Part shown: in pieces, positions 36,445 to 45,054 of the stretch | Numbering within the stretch: the stretch's first letter is position 1 | Layout of the letters: each line of letters opens with the position of its first letter | Assembly: GCA_016292095.1 (NCBI GenBank) | Contig: JAEFAB010000040.1 | Span: 1-64,000 of the forward strand | Reading direction: 5' to 3' | Source of the DNA: Eubacterium sp. | GTDB taxonomy: Bacteria > Bacillota > Clostridia > Lachnospirales > Lachnospiraceae | DNA: 64,000 bases | Position numbers and translations under genes: made by a program | The notes under the pieces: generated by a model | Told to the model about the DNA's origin: nothing | Seen by the model: the letters and a program-made list of their open reading frames with translations, nothing else | Database searches by the model: none

Positions 36445-36460
36445 GCAAGATGCATCTTGC
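36445..36460. promoter_or_regulatory. Perfect 16-bp palindrome upstream of the cysK promoter
   Basis: GCAAGATGCATCTTGC is a perfect palindrome centred about 30 bp upstream of the -35 element, between the pnp terminator and cysK. Placement suits an activator site; the binding protein is unknown. Confidence 0.5.
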
Positions 36461-36498
36461 AAGCATTTTTTATTCTGCAGGGTGCATTCGTCGCATAT

Positions 36499-36527
36499 AA
36501 AAAAGGATGCCACATGACGCGGCATCC
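36499..36527 (-). terminator. Intrinsic terminator of pnp
   Basis: GGATGCC (36505-36511) and GGCATCC (36521-36527) form the stem; six T follow on the minus strand (36504-36499). Confidence 0.9.
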
Positions 36528-36541
36528 CTCAAATTACTTTT

Positions 36542-38626
36542 TTACTGAGCATCTTTGATGGAGAAGCTGATTCTTCCCATCTTATCTTTTCCAAGACATT
36601 TTACTTTTACCTTGTCGCCAAGTGTTAAGAAGTCTTCAACATGTTCAACTCTTTCCTTTGCAATCTTAGAAATATGAACCATTCCTTCTTTACCAGGAGC
36701 AAATTCGATGAAAGCACCAAATTCTTTAATGCTTACAACTGTTCCTTCGTAAATCTGTCCTTCTTCAAAGTCAGTAACGATTGTTTCAACATACTTCATT
36801 GCTTTTGCAATCATGTCTTTTTCAACGCCACAGATTGATACAACACCTTCATCGGAAATATCCATTGTAACACCTGTTTCTTCGATAATTGCGTTGATAA
36901 CCTTACCACTCTTTCCGATAACATCACCAATCTTATCCGGATCAATCTGGATTGTTTCAATCTTTGGAGCGTATTCGCTGAGTTCTTTACGAGGTTCTGC
37001 AATCGCTTTCTTCATACATGTATCCATGATGAAAAGTCTTGCTTCTCTTGTTCTCTGAATAGCACCTTCTACGATTGGACGTGTTAAACCATGAATCTTA
37101 ATATCCATCTGGATCGCTGTGATACCTTCTGTTGTACCTGTTACCTTAAAGTCCATATCTCCGAAGAAGTCTTCAAGACCCTGGATATCTGTTAACAATA
37201 CATATTCATCATCTGTTTCACCGGTAACAAGACCACAGGAAATTCCGGCAACCATTGCCTTCAACGGAACACCTGCTGCCATCAATGACATACATGAAGA
37301 ACATGTAGACGCCATAGATGTTGAACCGTTAGATTCAAATGTTTCTGAAACAGTTCTGATTGCATATGGGAATTCTTCCTCTGTTGGAAGTACAGGCATT
37401 AATGCTTTTTCTGCTAATGCACCATGTCCGATTTCTCTACGTCCCGGTCCTCTGGATGGCTTTGTTTCACCAACAGAGTATGATGGGAAGTTATAATGAT
37501 GCATATATCTCTTTGTCTTTACATTTTCATCTAATCCATCAATCTTCTGTGCTTCGGATAATGGAGCTAATGTTGTAATATTACAAATCTGTGTCTGTCC
37601 TCTTGTGAACATTGCAGAACCGTGAACTCTAGGAACAATATCAGTTTCTGCTGCTAACGGACGAATCTGATCGATTGCTCTTCCGTCAGGACGCTTGTGA
37701 TCCTTTAAGATCATCTTTCTTACTGTCTTCTTCTGGTACTGGTAAATTGCTTCTCCTAAAACAGCAAGCCATTCTTCATTTTCAGCAAAAGCTTCTTCTA
37801 ACTTTTCAGTTACAGCCTTAATGTTTGCTTCTCTTGTCTGCTTGTCATCTGTGAAAACTGCTTCTTCCATTTCAGCCGGAGGAACAATTTCCTTGATTGC
37901 AGCAAATAATTCTTCAGGAATTGCACAGCTTTCATATGCATGCTTTTCCTTTCCGACTTCTGCTACGATTTTATCGATAAATTCAATGATTGTCTGGTTG
38001 ATGTCATGAGCCATATAAATTGCTTCGATCATCTTATCTTCAGGAACGATGTTTGCTCCTGCTTCAATCATAATTACTTTTTCCTTTGTAGATGCAACAG
38101 TTAACTGAAGATCTCCTTCATCCCAGATTTTCTGGCTAGGGTTTACAACGAATTCACCGTCTACTAAACCTACCTGTGTCATTGCACAAGGGCCATCAAA
38201 CGGAATATCTGAAATACATGTAGAAATTGCCGCACCAAGCATTGCAACAAGTTCCGGTCTGCATTCAGGATCTACAGACATTACAAGGTTGTTTAATGTA
38301 ACGTCATTTCTGTAATCCTTAGGGAATAACGGTCTCATTGGACGGTCGATAACTCTGGCTGTTAATACAGAGTTTTCAGACGCCTTTCCTTCTCTCTTAT
38401 TAAATCCACCCGGGATTTTTCCTACGGAATACATCTTTTCTTCAAACTCTACTGAAAGTGGGAAGAAATCAATTCCGTCTCTTGGCTTATCTGAAGCTGT
38501 TGCTGTAGATAAAACTGTAGTATCTCCATAGTGCATAAATGCTGCACCGTTTGCCTGCTTTGCAACACGTCCAACATCAACTGTCAGTGTTTTTCCGGCA
38601 AGCTCCATGCTAAAACTCTTAAACAT
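36542..38626 (-). CDS. pnp: Polyribonucleotide nucleotidyltransferase (PNPase)
   Basis: Phosphorolytic 3'-5' exoribonuclease, a trimer with two RNase PH domains. Visible are the first PH domain (GRVAKQANGA, FFPLSVEFEEKMYS), the second PH domain with RPLAAETDIVPRVHGSAMF and GPGRREIGHGALAE, a KH domain (IGDVIGKSGKVINAI) and a C-terminal S1 domain (GTVVSIKEFGAFIEF). At 694 aa it is typical. It has its own promoter and a long structured leader. It is usually next to rpsO; here another gene lies between. Confidence 0.98.
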   Translation of the reverse strand: MFKSFSMELAGKTLTVDVGRVAKQANGAAFMHYGDTTVLSTATASDKPRDGIDFFPLSVEFEEKMYSVGKIPGGFNKREGKASENSVLTARVIDRPMRPLFPKDYRNDVTLNNLVMSVDPECRPELVAMLGAAISTCISDIPFDGPCAMTQVGLVDGEFVVNPSQKIWDEGDLQLTVASTKEKVIMIEAGANIVPEDKMIEAIYMAHDINQTIIEFIDKIVAEVGKEKHAYESCAIPEELFAAIKEIVPPAEMEEAVFTDDKQTREANIKAVTEKLEEAFAENEEWLAVLGEAIYQYQKKTVRKMILKDHKRPDGRAIDQIRPLAAETDIVPRVHGSAMFTRGQTQICNITTLAPLSEAQKIDGLDENVKTKRYMHHYNFPSYSVGETKPSRGPGRREIGHGALAEKALMPVLPTEEEFPYAIRTVSETFESNGSTSMASTCSSCMSLMAAGVPLKAMVAGISCGLVTGETDDEYVLLTDIQGLEDFFGDMDFKVTGTTEGITAIQMDIKIHGLTRPIVEGAIQRTREARLFIMDTCMKKAIAEPRKELSEYAPKIETIQIDPDKIGDVIGKSGKVINAIIEETGVTMDISDEGVVSICGVEKDMIAKAMKYVETIVTDFEEGQIYEGTVVSIKEFGAFIEFAPGKEGMVHISKIAKERVEHVEDFLTLGDKVKVKCLGKDKMGRISFSIKDAQ

Positions 38627-38705
38627 AATCTTCTTTCGTTACCTCGTGTAACTTTCTCCTTTTTCTTATTTGATTCGTGCGTTTATGGATCACTCCATAT
38701 TGCTT

Positions 38706-38760
38706 CCGAAACAACTGCAAACCACAAAACTTTCTGTTTTGTATTCTGCAGTGGCTTCGG
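38706..38760 (-). ncRNA. 55-nt long hairpin in the pnp 5' leader
   Basis: Stem segments CCGAA/TTCGG, CTGCA/TGCAG and ACAAAAC/GTTTTGT are nested with symmetric 4x4 junctions that are themselves mostly paired (G-U, C-G, A-U), giving a nearly continuous 25-bp helix with a 5-nt loop. It lies between the predicted transcription start and the pnp start codon. In E. coli a leader stem-loop cut by RNase III lets PNPase repress itself; a similar role here is inferred. Confidence 0.7.
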
Positions 38761-38788
38761 CAAAGAACAAATGCACGCAATCTTAATT

Positions 38789-38817
38789 ATTATAATAAAC
38801 CTGCAACAAAAAAGCAA
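38789..38817 (-). promoter_or_regulatory. Promoter of pnp, overlapping the upstream terminator
   Basis: TTGCTT (38817-38812) and TATAAT (38794-38789) with 17-nt spacing on the minus strand. The -35 hexamer shares bases with the 3' arm and T-tract of the terminator of the beta-helix gene. Confidence 0.7.
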
Positions 38818-38830
38818 GGCTTACCCTTGC
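38808..38830 (-). terminator. Intrinsic terminator of the beta-helix gene
   Basis: GCAAGG (38814-38819) and CCTTGC (38825-38830) form a 6-bp stem with a 5-nt loop; six T follow on the minus strand. Confidence 0.75.
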
Positions 38831-38871
38831 ATTCCAAACAATCTGTTCTGCTTAGATAATCCTTGCCTTTT

Positions 38872-40827
38872 TTAATAAAAGAACCCGATTCTGGAAACTC
38901 CGGTTTCCAAAGCTCTTTCATCCAGAATTCGTCCTGATATTTGACATGTTCCATACAATGTAATATATGCTTCGTATATATCTACATTTTCATTATTTTG
39001 AATCCAGAGCGCGCAGTCTTTTGCTTTAATAGTACAATCAAACAGTTCTATGGATGCCGGAACATATCCATCATTGGATTTCTGCACCACTGCATTTCCA
39101 AACCTGTTTTCAAAGTATGCATTCCGAATTACCACGTTCCAGGAGTCCGACCGGTCTGCACATCCGAAATACCCCGCGCCGAAAGAAATAACGCCCCTTA
39201 AAGTTTCCTCTGAAAAATCACTTCGATTGCACAGGAAGTTTCCTCCGTTAATCTCACAACTTCCACTGGAGCCACAAGCACAATATATCCCACCGTGATT
39301 CGGTGATTTAAAAGTTCCTCCGTTAATTAACGTTTTGCTTCCTGTACTACACTGAACACCACTGTTTCCTCCACTGAAGGTTCCACCTTCCACCTGAAGA
39401 GTTCCCGTATTGAAAATGGATGTTCCGTAGGAATCATATCCCCCTTTGCTCACCGGCATGCCCAGGTGATTTCCGCTTTCAATCAGCACCTGCGCATTCG
39501 CCGCTATGTAAACCGTGATATTGTTCTCTTTGCCGTCACAAAGGATATGATTCTTCTTCATTCGTGCGGTTGAGGTACCGGAGCAATAAATCCCCATGGT
39601 CCATTTTGCCGCCTTGACGGAAAAGTCATTTCCTTTCACAACGGCATTGCCCCGTTCCATTACCAAGGCAAATCCATTGTCTGTTTCCCCCTCTGCGGTA
39701 ATTGTCGAATTCTTTACAACCACCTTGTTTCCTGTGGTATACAAAACTCTTGTATTGAGATAGCCCTGTGCTTTGATTTTTGTTTCATCACAGTTCAAGT
39801 TCACCGCTTTAATCGTTAGTGCTTTTCCTCTCTGTTCCACATTGTCATGGAAAATCTGAATCTTCTTCAAACACAGATTACTGTCTTCTGCTCCGGTTCC
39901 GTCCAAAACAGTTTCCACTTGTTCAAAATCCAGTGTTCCATTTTCCAAAGACAATGTTTTCTCATAAGAAATCGAATGGCCGTTGCTTGCACAGATTCTG
40001 TAACGGTCCAGATTTATTTTCAAATCATCAGGAATCTGAATTGTTTCATCAATAGAAAGGTCCTTGCACAACGTAATTACCGGGACATCCTGCTCTAAGG
40101 AAAGCATCACTTCTGCCTCAAAGATATCAGAAGTTCCCCGGGAATCTGTTCCCGCCATTGCATCTTCCACAGCAGTTTTAAAATCCGAATAATATGCAGT
40201 GTCCTCAACTACCGGCATATAAGGTTTCGATTCGGGATAGGGCACTTCTTCATAGGATTCTTCTGCCTTCTTCAAAACATCCCGATACAGCATCTGATGG
40301 ATTTCGGAAGATTGGGACTTCTTTTTCTGATAAAGTTCCTCTGCAATTCCAAACGCACTGTATCCTTTGATGGTTCCGTAAACAACGCTTCCATCGGAAA
40401 GGACCCCGTAAGGGCGGACATAGTATTCCTGTTTCAATCCACTATAGACCGGCATGATCACCGAAACCTTCAGTTCCGTCTGTTCCCGTGCCGCCTCCAT
40501 GGCTTTCGGCCCCGCAATTTCCTTTACCGCAACAAATTCACTGTCAGATTCTATTTGCATTTGTGAAGGAACGTTTTCGCTTTTTTTAATACCGTAAATC
40601 AATCCGCTGCGTTCTACCGTCTTTCCATGAATTTCCGTATCAATGCTGTAGACGGTTTTAACACCGACTCCAACATTTTCTCCTTTATACAGGACATTTC
40701 CGGAAATCTGAAAACCAACGACGGAAAGATCGTCCGATGTATTCAATTCTTCTCCTCCGACCTTATTCCATTGTAGGAAAAACATCAGAAGTACAATCGT
40801 GATATACCCAACTTTTTTTCTCACCAT
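38872..40827 (-). CDS. Secreted right-handed parallel beta-helix protein, unknown function
   Basis: A 651 aa protein with a signal peptide (hydrophobic core about residues 8-20, likely cleavage near 25), an N-terminal domain of about 170 residues I do not recognise, and a long C-terminal region (about 255-640) of short repeated strands with NGG/GGTF turns (LQVEGGTFSGG, LINGGTFKSP, CEINGGNFLC), as in pectate-lyase-like beta-helices. No lipobox, LPxTG or membrane anchor is evident. It is inserted between rpsO and pnp with its own promoter and terminator. It might bind or process polysaccharide, but no catalytic residues can be assigned. Confidence 0.75.
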   Translation of the reverse strand: MVRKKVGYITIVLLMFFLQWNKVGGEELNTSDDLSVVGFQISGNVLYKGENVGVGVKTVYSIDTEIHGKTVERSGLIYGIKKSENVPSQMQIESDSEFVAVKEIAGPKAMEAAREQTELKVSVIMPVYSGLKQEYYVRPYGVLSDGSVVYGTIKGYSAFGIAEELYQKKKSQSSEIHQMLYRDVLKKAEESYEEVPYPESKPYMPVVEDTAYYSDFKTAVEDAMAGTDSRGTSDIFEAEVMLSLEQDVPVITLCKDLSIDETIQIPDDLKINLDRYRICASNGHSISYEKTLSLENGTLDFEQVETVLDGTGAEDSNLCLKKIQIFHDNVEQRGKALTIKAVNLNCDETKIKAQGYLNTRVLYTTGNKVVVKNSTITAEGETDNGFALVMERGNAVVKGNDFSVKAAKWTMGIYCSGTSTARMKKNHILCDGKENNITVYIAANAQVLIESGNHLGMPVSKGGYDSYGTSIFNTGTLQVEGGTFSGGNSGVQCSTGSKTLINGGTFKSPNHGGIYCACGSSGSCEINGGNFLCNRSDFSEETLRGVISFGAGYFGCADRSDSWNVVIRNAYFENRFGNAVVQKSNDGYVPASIELFDCTIKAKDCALWIQNNENVDIYEAYITLYGTCQISGRILDERALETGVSRIGFFY

Positions 40828-40881
40828 ACTGTCACCTTTTCAAGTCTCAACTTTTGTTTTCCAATAACAACTCTTGCCTCT

Positions 40882-40911
40882 ATGATACACCCTTTTCCCC
40901 TCTCGACACAA
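40882..40911 (-). promoter_or_regulatory. Candidate promoter of the beta-helix gene
   Basis: TTGTGT (40911-40906) and TATCAT (40887-40882) with 18-nt spacing, just downstream of the rpsO terminator. Moderate match only. Confidence 0.45.
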
Positions 40912-40912
40912 C

Positions 40913-40956
40913 AAAAAAAAGAATATCCTCTGCGTTTTGCAAAGGATACTCTTTTT
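40913..40956 (-). terminator. Intrinsic terminator of rpsO
   Basis: TATCCT-C-TGC (40924-40933) pairs with GCA-A-AGGATA (40939-40948), extended by A/T pairs; an eight-T tract follows on the minus strand (40920-40913). Confidence 0.9.
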
Positions 40957-40975
40957 TGATCTGCCTGATTCGAAA

Positions 40976-41242
40976 TTACTTTCTGATTCCAAGCTTTTCA
41001 ATTAATTCTCTGTATTCGTTTACATCGTTTTCTTTGATGTAGTCAAGTAAACCACGTCTCTTACCTACCATCTTAAGAAGACCTCTTCTTGAGTGGTGAT
41101 CCTTCTGGTTTACCTTTAAGTGTTCTGTTAAATCCTTAATTCTGTATGTTAAGATTGCTACCTGAACTGCTGGTGAACCAGTGTCTGTAGGTGTCTTACC
41201 ATATTCTGCTGCTAACTGAGCTTTGATTTCCTTTGTAATCAT
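40976..41242 (-). CDS. rpsO: 30S ribosomal protein S15
   Basis: Primary 16S rRNA-binding protein of the platform. The 88 aa length and the [24 protein letters not shown] and [17 protein letters not shown] regions are characteristic (the latter includes the HHSRRGLL signature). AGGAGG precedes the ATG. It has its own promoter, a structured leader and a strong terminator. Confidence 0.98.
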   Translation of the reverse strand: MITKEIKAQLAAEYGKTPTDTGSPAVQVAILTYRIKDLTEHLKVNQKDHHSRRGLLKMVGKRRGLLDYIKENDVNEYRELIEKLGIRK

Positions 41243-41277
41243 AATTACATCCTCCTAAAAATTTTAATATCCCCTGA

Positions 41278-41314
41278 CACTATAGCATCGGTTGGAGTAT
41301 CCAAACACTATGTG
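41278..41314 (-). promoter_or_regulatory. Hairpin in the rpsO leader (candidate S15 autoregulatory element)
   Basis: TTGGA/TCCAA (41292-41296 and 41300-41304) closes a 3-nt loop; an outer CACATAG/CTAT(A)GTG helix encloses it. It sits between the promoter and the AGGAGG of rpsO. S15 regulates its own mRNA in several bacteria using unrelated structures; this one is inferred from position. Confidence 0.5.
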
Positions 41315-41333
41315 CCGGTTAACATACCAAAAT

Positions 41334-41362
41334 ATAATAACATAGCCTTGTCGCTTTGTAAA
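41334..41362 (-). promoter_or_regulatory. Promoter of rpsO (extended -10)
   Basis: TTTACA (41362-41357) and TATTAT (41339-41334) with 17-nt spacing; TG precedes the -10 by one base. Confidence 0.7.
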
Positions 41363-41381
41363 GTAATTCTTTTTCGTCCTT

Positions 41382-42080
41382 CTATACAAACCCCAAAATA
41401 CATAAGATTGTCATGATGACACCGCTCGCGAACAGGACGCCAAATGTTTTTGCCAACTTTTGCTTTCTCGTAATATAAAGCATAGCAAGGCTGAACATTG
41501 ACCACAACCAGGCAGCGCCACCTGCAATACAGCTTCGTGCATTCTTTCTGGCATCAGAGTCGATACAATCTTTATAAATAAAGGTTCCATCCATCGTTTC
41601 CGCAATTCCTTTATTTTTCACACACTGTTCCGCCTCCCAAAGAGTTCCTGACACTTCACCTTCCAGAACAACTTTTTGAATTGCTTCACCGGTATCGGGA
41701 TTAAATTGTTTTCCCCAATCTTCATCAGCCTCAAGAAGAATTGCATGTTTTTTGTCTTTAGTGTACAAAATATAATAATATTTTGTGGATACAGAAATGA
41801 ATCCGCCTATTTTATTTTCCACTTTACAAATCGCAGGAGAAGAATATTTCACCTCACACTTGACAAATCCTTCAACATTCTTTTTTTCTAACAGACTTTC
41901 CAATGTAGTTGTCGTATGATTCAGTCCATTGATTCTGTAACATCCAAATCCCAAAGCCAATATACCAACAATGACGAAGAGAATATATGTAATTAACATT
42001 TTTATTCCGGACTCTCCGCTAAATAGCGCATCCCATATTTCTTCAATGCTCAATTTTCTTGTATTGTTCTCGTTTCTCAT
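41382..42080 (-). CDS. Membrane protein of unknown function
   Basis: A 232 aa protein with a hydrophilic N-terminus, one membrane segment at about residues 27-47, an extracytoplasmic domain of about 130 residues containing four or more cysteines, and a C-terminal pair of membrane helices (about 185-231). I do not recognise the family. It starts 11 nt after ribF with AAGGGG before the ATG, so it is the last gene of the rimP-nusA-infB-ribF operon. Confidence 0.75.
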   Translation of the reverse strand: MRNENNTRKLSIEEIWDALFSGESGIKMLITYILFVIVGILALGFGCYRINGLNHTTTTLESLLEKKNVEGFVKCEVKYSSPAICKVENKIGGFISVSTKYYYILYTKDKKHAILLEADEDWGKQFNPDTGEAIQKVVLEGEVSGTLWEAEQCVKNKGIAETMDGTFIYKDCIDSDARKNARSCIAGGAAWLWSMFSLAMLYITRKQKLAKTFGVLFASGVIMTILCILGFV

Positions 42081-42091
42081 TTGTTTTCCCC

Positions 42092-43000
42092 TTATTGCAA
42101 TTTCCGGCAGGATTCAATATCCATTCGTATCTGCTTCTGCAATTCTTCCAGACTTTCAAACTGTTTCTCCGGTCTGATAAAATCGTAAAACTGAACTTCT
42201 ATGGTTTCGTGATAAATATATTCTTTAAAATCAATGATATGTGTTTCTACTTTAATCTGTTCTCCACTCTCTACAGTAGGATTTACCCCCACGTTGGTAA
42301 TGGCATGATATGTTTCATCTCCCACTACGACTACGGTTCGATAAACGCCCCTTGGTGGCAACAATTTGGTTTCTTCCGGAATAATATTCGCCGTTGGAAT
42401 TTCCATGGTTCTTCCCAATTGTTTTCCTTCGATCACTTTCCCGATAATGCGATAAGGATGATCCAACAGCGCATTCACCTGACGCATTTCCCCTTTGGAA
42501 ATCCGTTCTCTGATTTCGCTGCTGCTAATATCTTTACGATTATGCTTTTCCTTCTCTACAACCAAAACATTATAGTCGTAATTCTTCTGTTGCTCTTTCA
42601 AAAAAGCTACATCGCCGCTTGCCTTTGCACCAAATCGGAAATCTGTTCCGCAAACAATCGTTGTAGCTCCCAGTTTTTCCTTTAAAACTTCCCGAAGAAA
42701 TGTTTCCGGGTCCATTGCCAGAAATTCTTTAGTCAACGGCATTCGGATATAAACATCTACACCTTGCTCTTCTAGTAGAAGACGTTTTTCTTGTTCTGTC
42801 ACAATGGTTTTAGTCACTTTATCGTTTAGAAAAGCCGACGGAGCTGAGGTAAAGGTCAAGACAACTTTCTGTCGTCCATTGGCATGTTGTGCCAATACCT
42901 CCAACAGTTTTTCGTGTCCCTTATGAATTCCATCGAACTTACCAATGGTAACAATGGTGTTATTCAGTTTTCGGCATTCATTCAGTGAAAAACTCTGCAC
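42092..43000 (-). CDS. ribF: Bifunctional riboflavin kinase/FMN adenylyltransferase RibF
   Basis: Makes FMN and FAD from riboflavin. The N-terminal nucleotidyltransferase has TIGKFDGIHKGHEKLL, CGTDFRFGAKASGD and SSSEIRERI; the C-terminal riboflavin kinase domain has GRTMEIPTANI and GVYRTVV. I start it at GTG 43000, 5 nt after GGAGG, giving 302 aa. The frame is open for 34 more codons through a 15-bp tandem repeat (SGVMQSGVMQ), which I regard as non-coding spacer. Confidence 0.93.
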   Translation of the reverse strand: MQSFSLNECRKLNNTIVTIGKFDGIHKGHEKLLEVLAQHANGRQKVVLTFTSAPSAFLNDKVTKTIVTEQEKRLLLEEQGVDVYIRMPLTKEFLAMDPETFLREVLKEKLGATTIVCGTDFRFGAKASGDVAFLKEQQKNYDYNVLVVEKEKHNRKDISSSEIRERISKGEMRQVNALLDHPYRIIGKVIEGKQLGRTMEIPTANIIPEETKLLPPRGVYRTVVVVGDETYHAITNVGVNPTVESGEQIKVETHIIDFKEYIYHETIEVQFYDFIRPEKQFESLEELQKQIRMDIESCRKLQ

Positions 43001-43171
43001 CGTCTCCTCCTTTCGTACAACGCCGCTTTGCATAACGCCGCTTTGCATAACGCCGCTTTGCGGCGCCATGCTCATGTGTGTGCGTTCCGCACACACATGC
43101 AAACTCCATCAGTTTCTACTGCAACTGTAAACAGTTTCCGTAGAAGCCGATGGAGTTTGTATGTGGCTGAA
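43001..43171. repeat. truB-ribF spacer: 15-bp tandem repeat and three hairpins
   Basis: ACGCCGCTTTGCATA occurs twice in tandem (43020-43049), followed by a partial third copy that folds as CGCCGC-TTT-GCGGCG (43051-43065). CATGTGTGTGCG and CGCACACACATG (43073-43084 and 43088-43099) are perfect 12-bp arms with a 3-nt loop. CAAACTCCATC/GATGGAGTTTG (43100-43110, 43149-43159) encloses TTCTAC/GTAGAA and AACTGT/ACAGTT with 3x3 junctions, giving a nearly continuous 60-nt hairpin. Confidence 0.85.
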
Positions 43172-44080
43172 CTATAAGAACATCTTGTAAGGTTTATATA
43201 TCTGTCGCTTTTCTTCAAAGATGTATAAACCAATAAATTCTCCATCGTGGGTATAGACACGGACTGTTTGTCCATCTTGTTGATGCATCTTCAACATAGT
43301 GTCTCCGGATGTAAATATATTACCGTTTCGTACTAATTTTTCTGCATGCTGCGAAACAATACATTTGGAATGATGTTCCAGCATGACATCTACCGGAACC
43401 AGATAATCTTTTAAAATCCCACAATCTCTGGCATGTTCGATTTGTGAAAGTGTAATGCTTTCTTCCACTTTAAATCGTTCTACCTGGGTACGAACCAGAT
43501 TTTCCATAATTCCGCCTACCCCGAGTTTTTCTCCAATGTCATTGCACAAAGTTCTAATGTAGGTTCCCTTGGAACAAATAACATTCATTTCTACCCGAGG
43601 TAATTCTATTTTTGTGATAGTAATATCAATAATCTTGCATCTTCTGGCAGGACGCTCAATCTCTTCGCCTCTTCTTGCCAGTTCATAAAGTTTCTGCCCT
43701 TTGATTTTTATAGCAGAAAACATTGGAGGTATCTGATCATATTCACCAATAAAACTTTTAATGGCTTCATACACCTGATCTTCTGTTATCCTCTCTAACT
43801 GTTCCGGATTTGCTTCCTTTAAAACTTCCCCTGTTGCATCCTGGGTGTTTGTCGTTTTCCCCAGCAAGAGGGTTGCATGATAGCATTTATCTTTTTCTGA
43901 CAACACATCACAAAGTTTTGTTGCCTTTCCCAAGCAAACCGGAAGCACTCCTACGGCATTAGGATCTAAGGTTCCCATATGGCCGATTTTCTTTTGTTTT
44001 AAAATCCCCCGCATTTTTGCTACCACATCATGTGAAGTAAAACCAGGTTCTTTATAAACATTGATTACTCCATGAATCAT
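43172..44080 (-). CDS. truB: tRNA pseudouridine-55 synthase TruB
   Basis: Makes pseudouridine 55 in the T-loop of tRNAs. Visible are GVINVYKEPGFTSHDVV, the catalytic GHMGTLDPNAVGVLPVCLG (Asp), and ICSKGTYIRTLCNDIG. ATG at 44080 is preferred (GGAG 9 nt upstream, canonical N-terminus), giving 302 aa; another ATG seven codons earlier has poor spacing. It lies between nrnA and ribF. Confidence 0.96.
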   Translation of the reverse strand: MIHGVINVYKEPGFTSHDVVAKMRGILKQKKIGHMGTLDPNAVGVLPVCLGKATKLCDVLSEKDKCYHATLLLGKTTNTQDATGEVLKEANPEQLERITEDQVYEAIKSFIGEYDQIPPMFSAIKIKGQKLYELARRGEEIERPARRCKIIDITITKIELPRVEMNVICSKGTYIRTLCNDIGEKLGVGGIMENLVRTQVERFKVEESITLSQIEHARDCGILKDYLVPVDVMLEHHSKCIVSQHAEKLVRNGNIFTSGDTMLKMHQQDGQTVRVYTHDGEFIGLYIFEEKRQIYKPYKMFL

Positions 44081-44109
44081 CTTTTTACTCTCCACTTTCA
44101 TACTTCCCG

Positions 44110-45054
44110 TTATATTTCTTTTTCAATTTCTTTTAAAATCATGGCAATTGCTTCTTCTAACGGTGCTTTCACATCAAATCCGGCAGCACGAACATGGCCG
44201 CCTCCGCCAAATTTCACAGCAATTTCACTAACGTCCACATATTTTCTGGAACGCAGACTTGCCTTGAAGTGGTTTTCCCCTAAAGGATAAACAAATAATG
44301 CCACTTCCACACCTTCCACATTTCTGATGGAAGCAATCACTGCATCCAAATCATTTTTTGTAATTCCATACTGTTCCATCATTTCTGCAGTACAGTATCC
44401 ATAAATACACTTGCCATCCATTTCCAACACAGCTTCACTTTGAATCTGCGCTGTAATCATCATCTGATTGTAGGACTTTTTAAAGTAGGTTTCTTCCAGA
44501 ATATTGTTTACATCAATGCCATGCTCCATTAAAGTTGCAGCAATGCGCATTGTCTTCGGTGTTGTACTCTGAAAACGGAATACACCGGTATCATGAGCAA
44601 TTCCCATATACAACGGTTCTGCGATTTCCTTGGAAAGCAATTCCGGTTCCAGGAACTCAAACAGAACTTCACTGGCAGAGCCTGCTTCAGCCACCACAAA
44701 ATTTCCATCGGCATAGCCCGGGTTACTCTTGTGATGGTCGATGCAATAAGTTCTCTTTGCCGCTTCAAAATACTTGGTGTTTTCACCCAGACGGTCTAAG
44801 CTTGCAGTATCCAAAGCAATAAACAAGTCAAATTCCGTTCCGTCAAATTCACCGGTTTCAATCTGATCTGTATTTTCAATTAATGTAAATTTCGGATCTA
44901 CATATTCCAGAAAAACTCTGACTTCCAAATCCTGTCGATTCTTTTTCAAATAATTATACAGTGCCATACAGGAACCCATGCAGTCTCCGTCCGGTCTTAC
45001 ATGGCCTGCAATTCCTACAGTCTTTGCACTGCCAATCACTTCATTAATCTTCAT
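44110..45054 (-). CDS. nrnA: Bifunctional oligoribonuclease/pAp phosphatase NrnA
   Basis: DHH/DHHA1 phosphoesterase that degrades nanoRNA and 3'-phosphoadenosine 5'-phosphate. Visible are GHVRPDGDCMGS (DHH motif I), FIALDTAS, the DHH motif CIDHHKSN, and the C-terminal DHHA1 GGGGHVRAAGF. At 314 aa it is typical. It overlaps rbfA by 11 nt. Confidence 0.95.
   Translation of the reverse strand: MKINEVIGSAKTVGIAGHVRPDGDCMGSCMALYNYLKKNRQDLEVRVFLEYVDPKFTLIENTDQIETGEFDGTEFDLFIALDTASLDRLGENTKYFEAAKRTYCIDHHKSNPGYADGNFVVAEAGSASEVLFEFLEPELLSKEIAEPLYMGIAHDTGVFRFQSTTPKTMRIAATLMEHGIDVNNILEETYFKKSYNQMMITAQIQSEAVLEMDGKCIYGYCTAEMMEQYGITKNDLDAVIASIRNVEGVEVALFVYPLGENHFKASLRSRKYVDVSEIAVKFGGGGHVRAAGFDVKAPLEEAIAMILKEIEKEI

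Noticed and set aside
33746..36541. SAM or T-box riboswitch controlling metY or cysK
   Set aside because: The spacers are short and I see no T-box sequence or SAM-aptamer core; only ordinary promoters and terminators.
43001..43102. N-terminal extension of RibF by 34 codons
   Set aside because: It is the translated 15-bp tandem repeat; a GGAGG-GTG start at 43000 fits the family.
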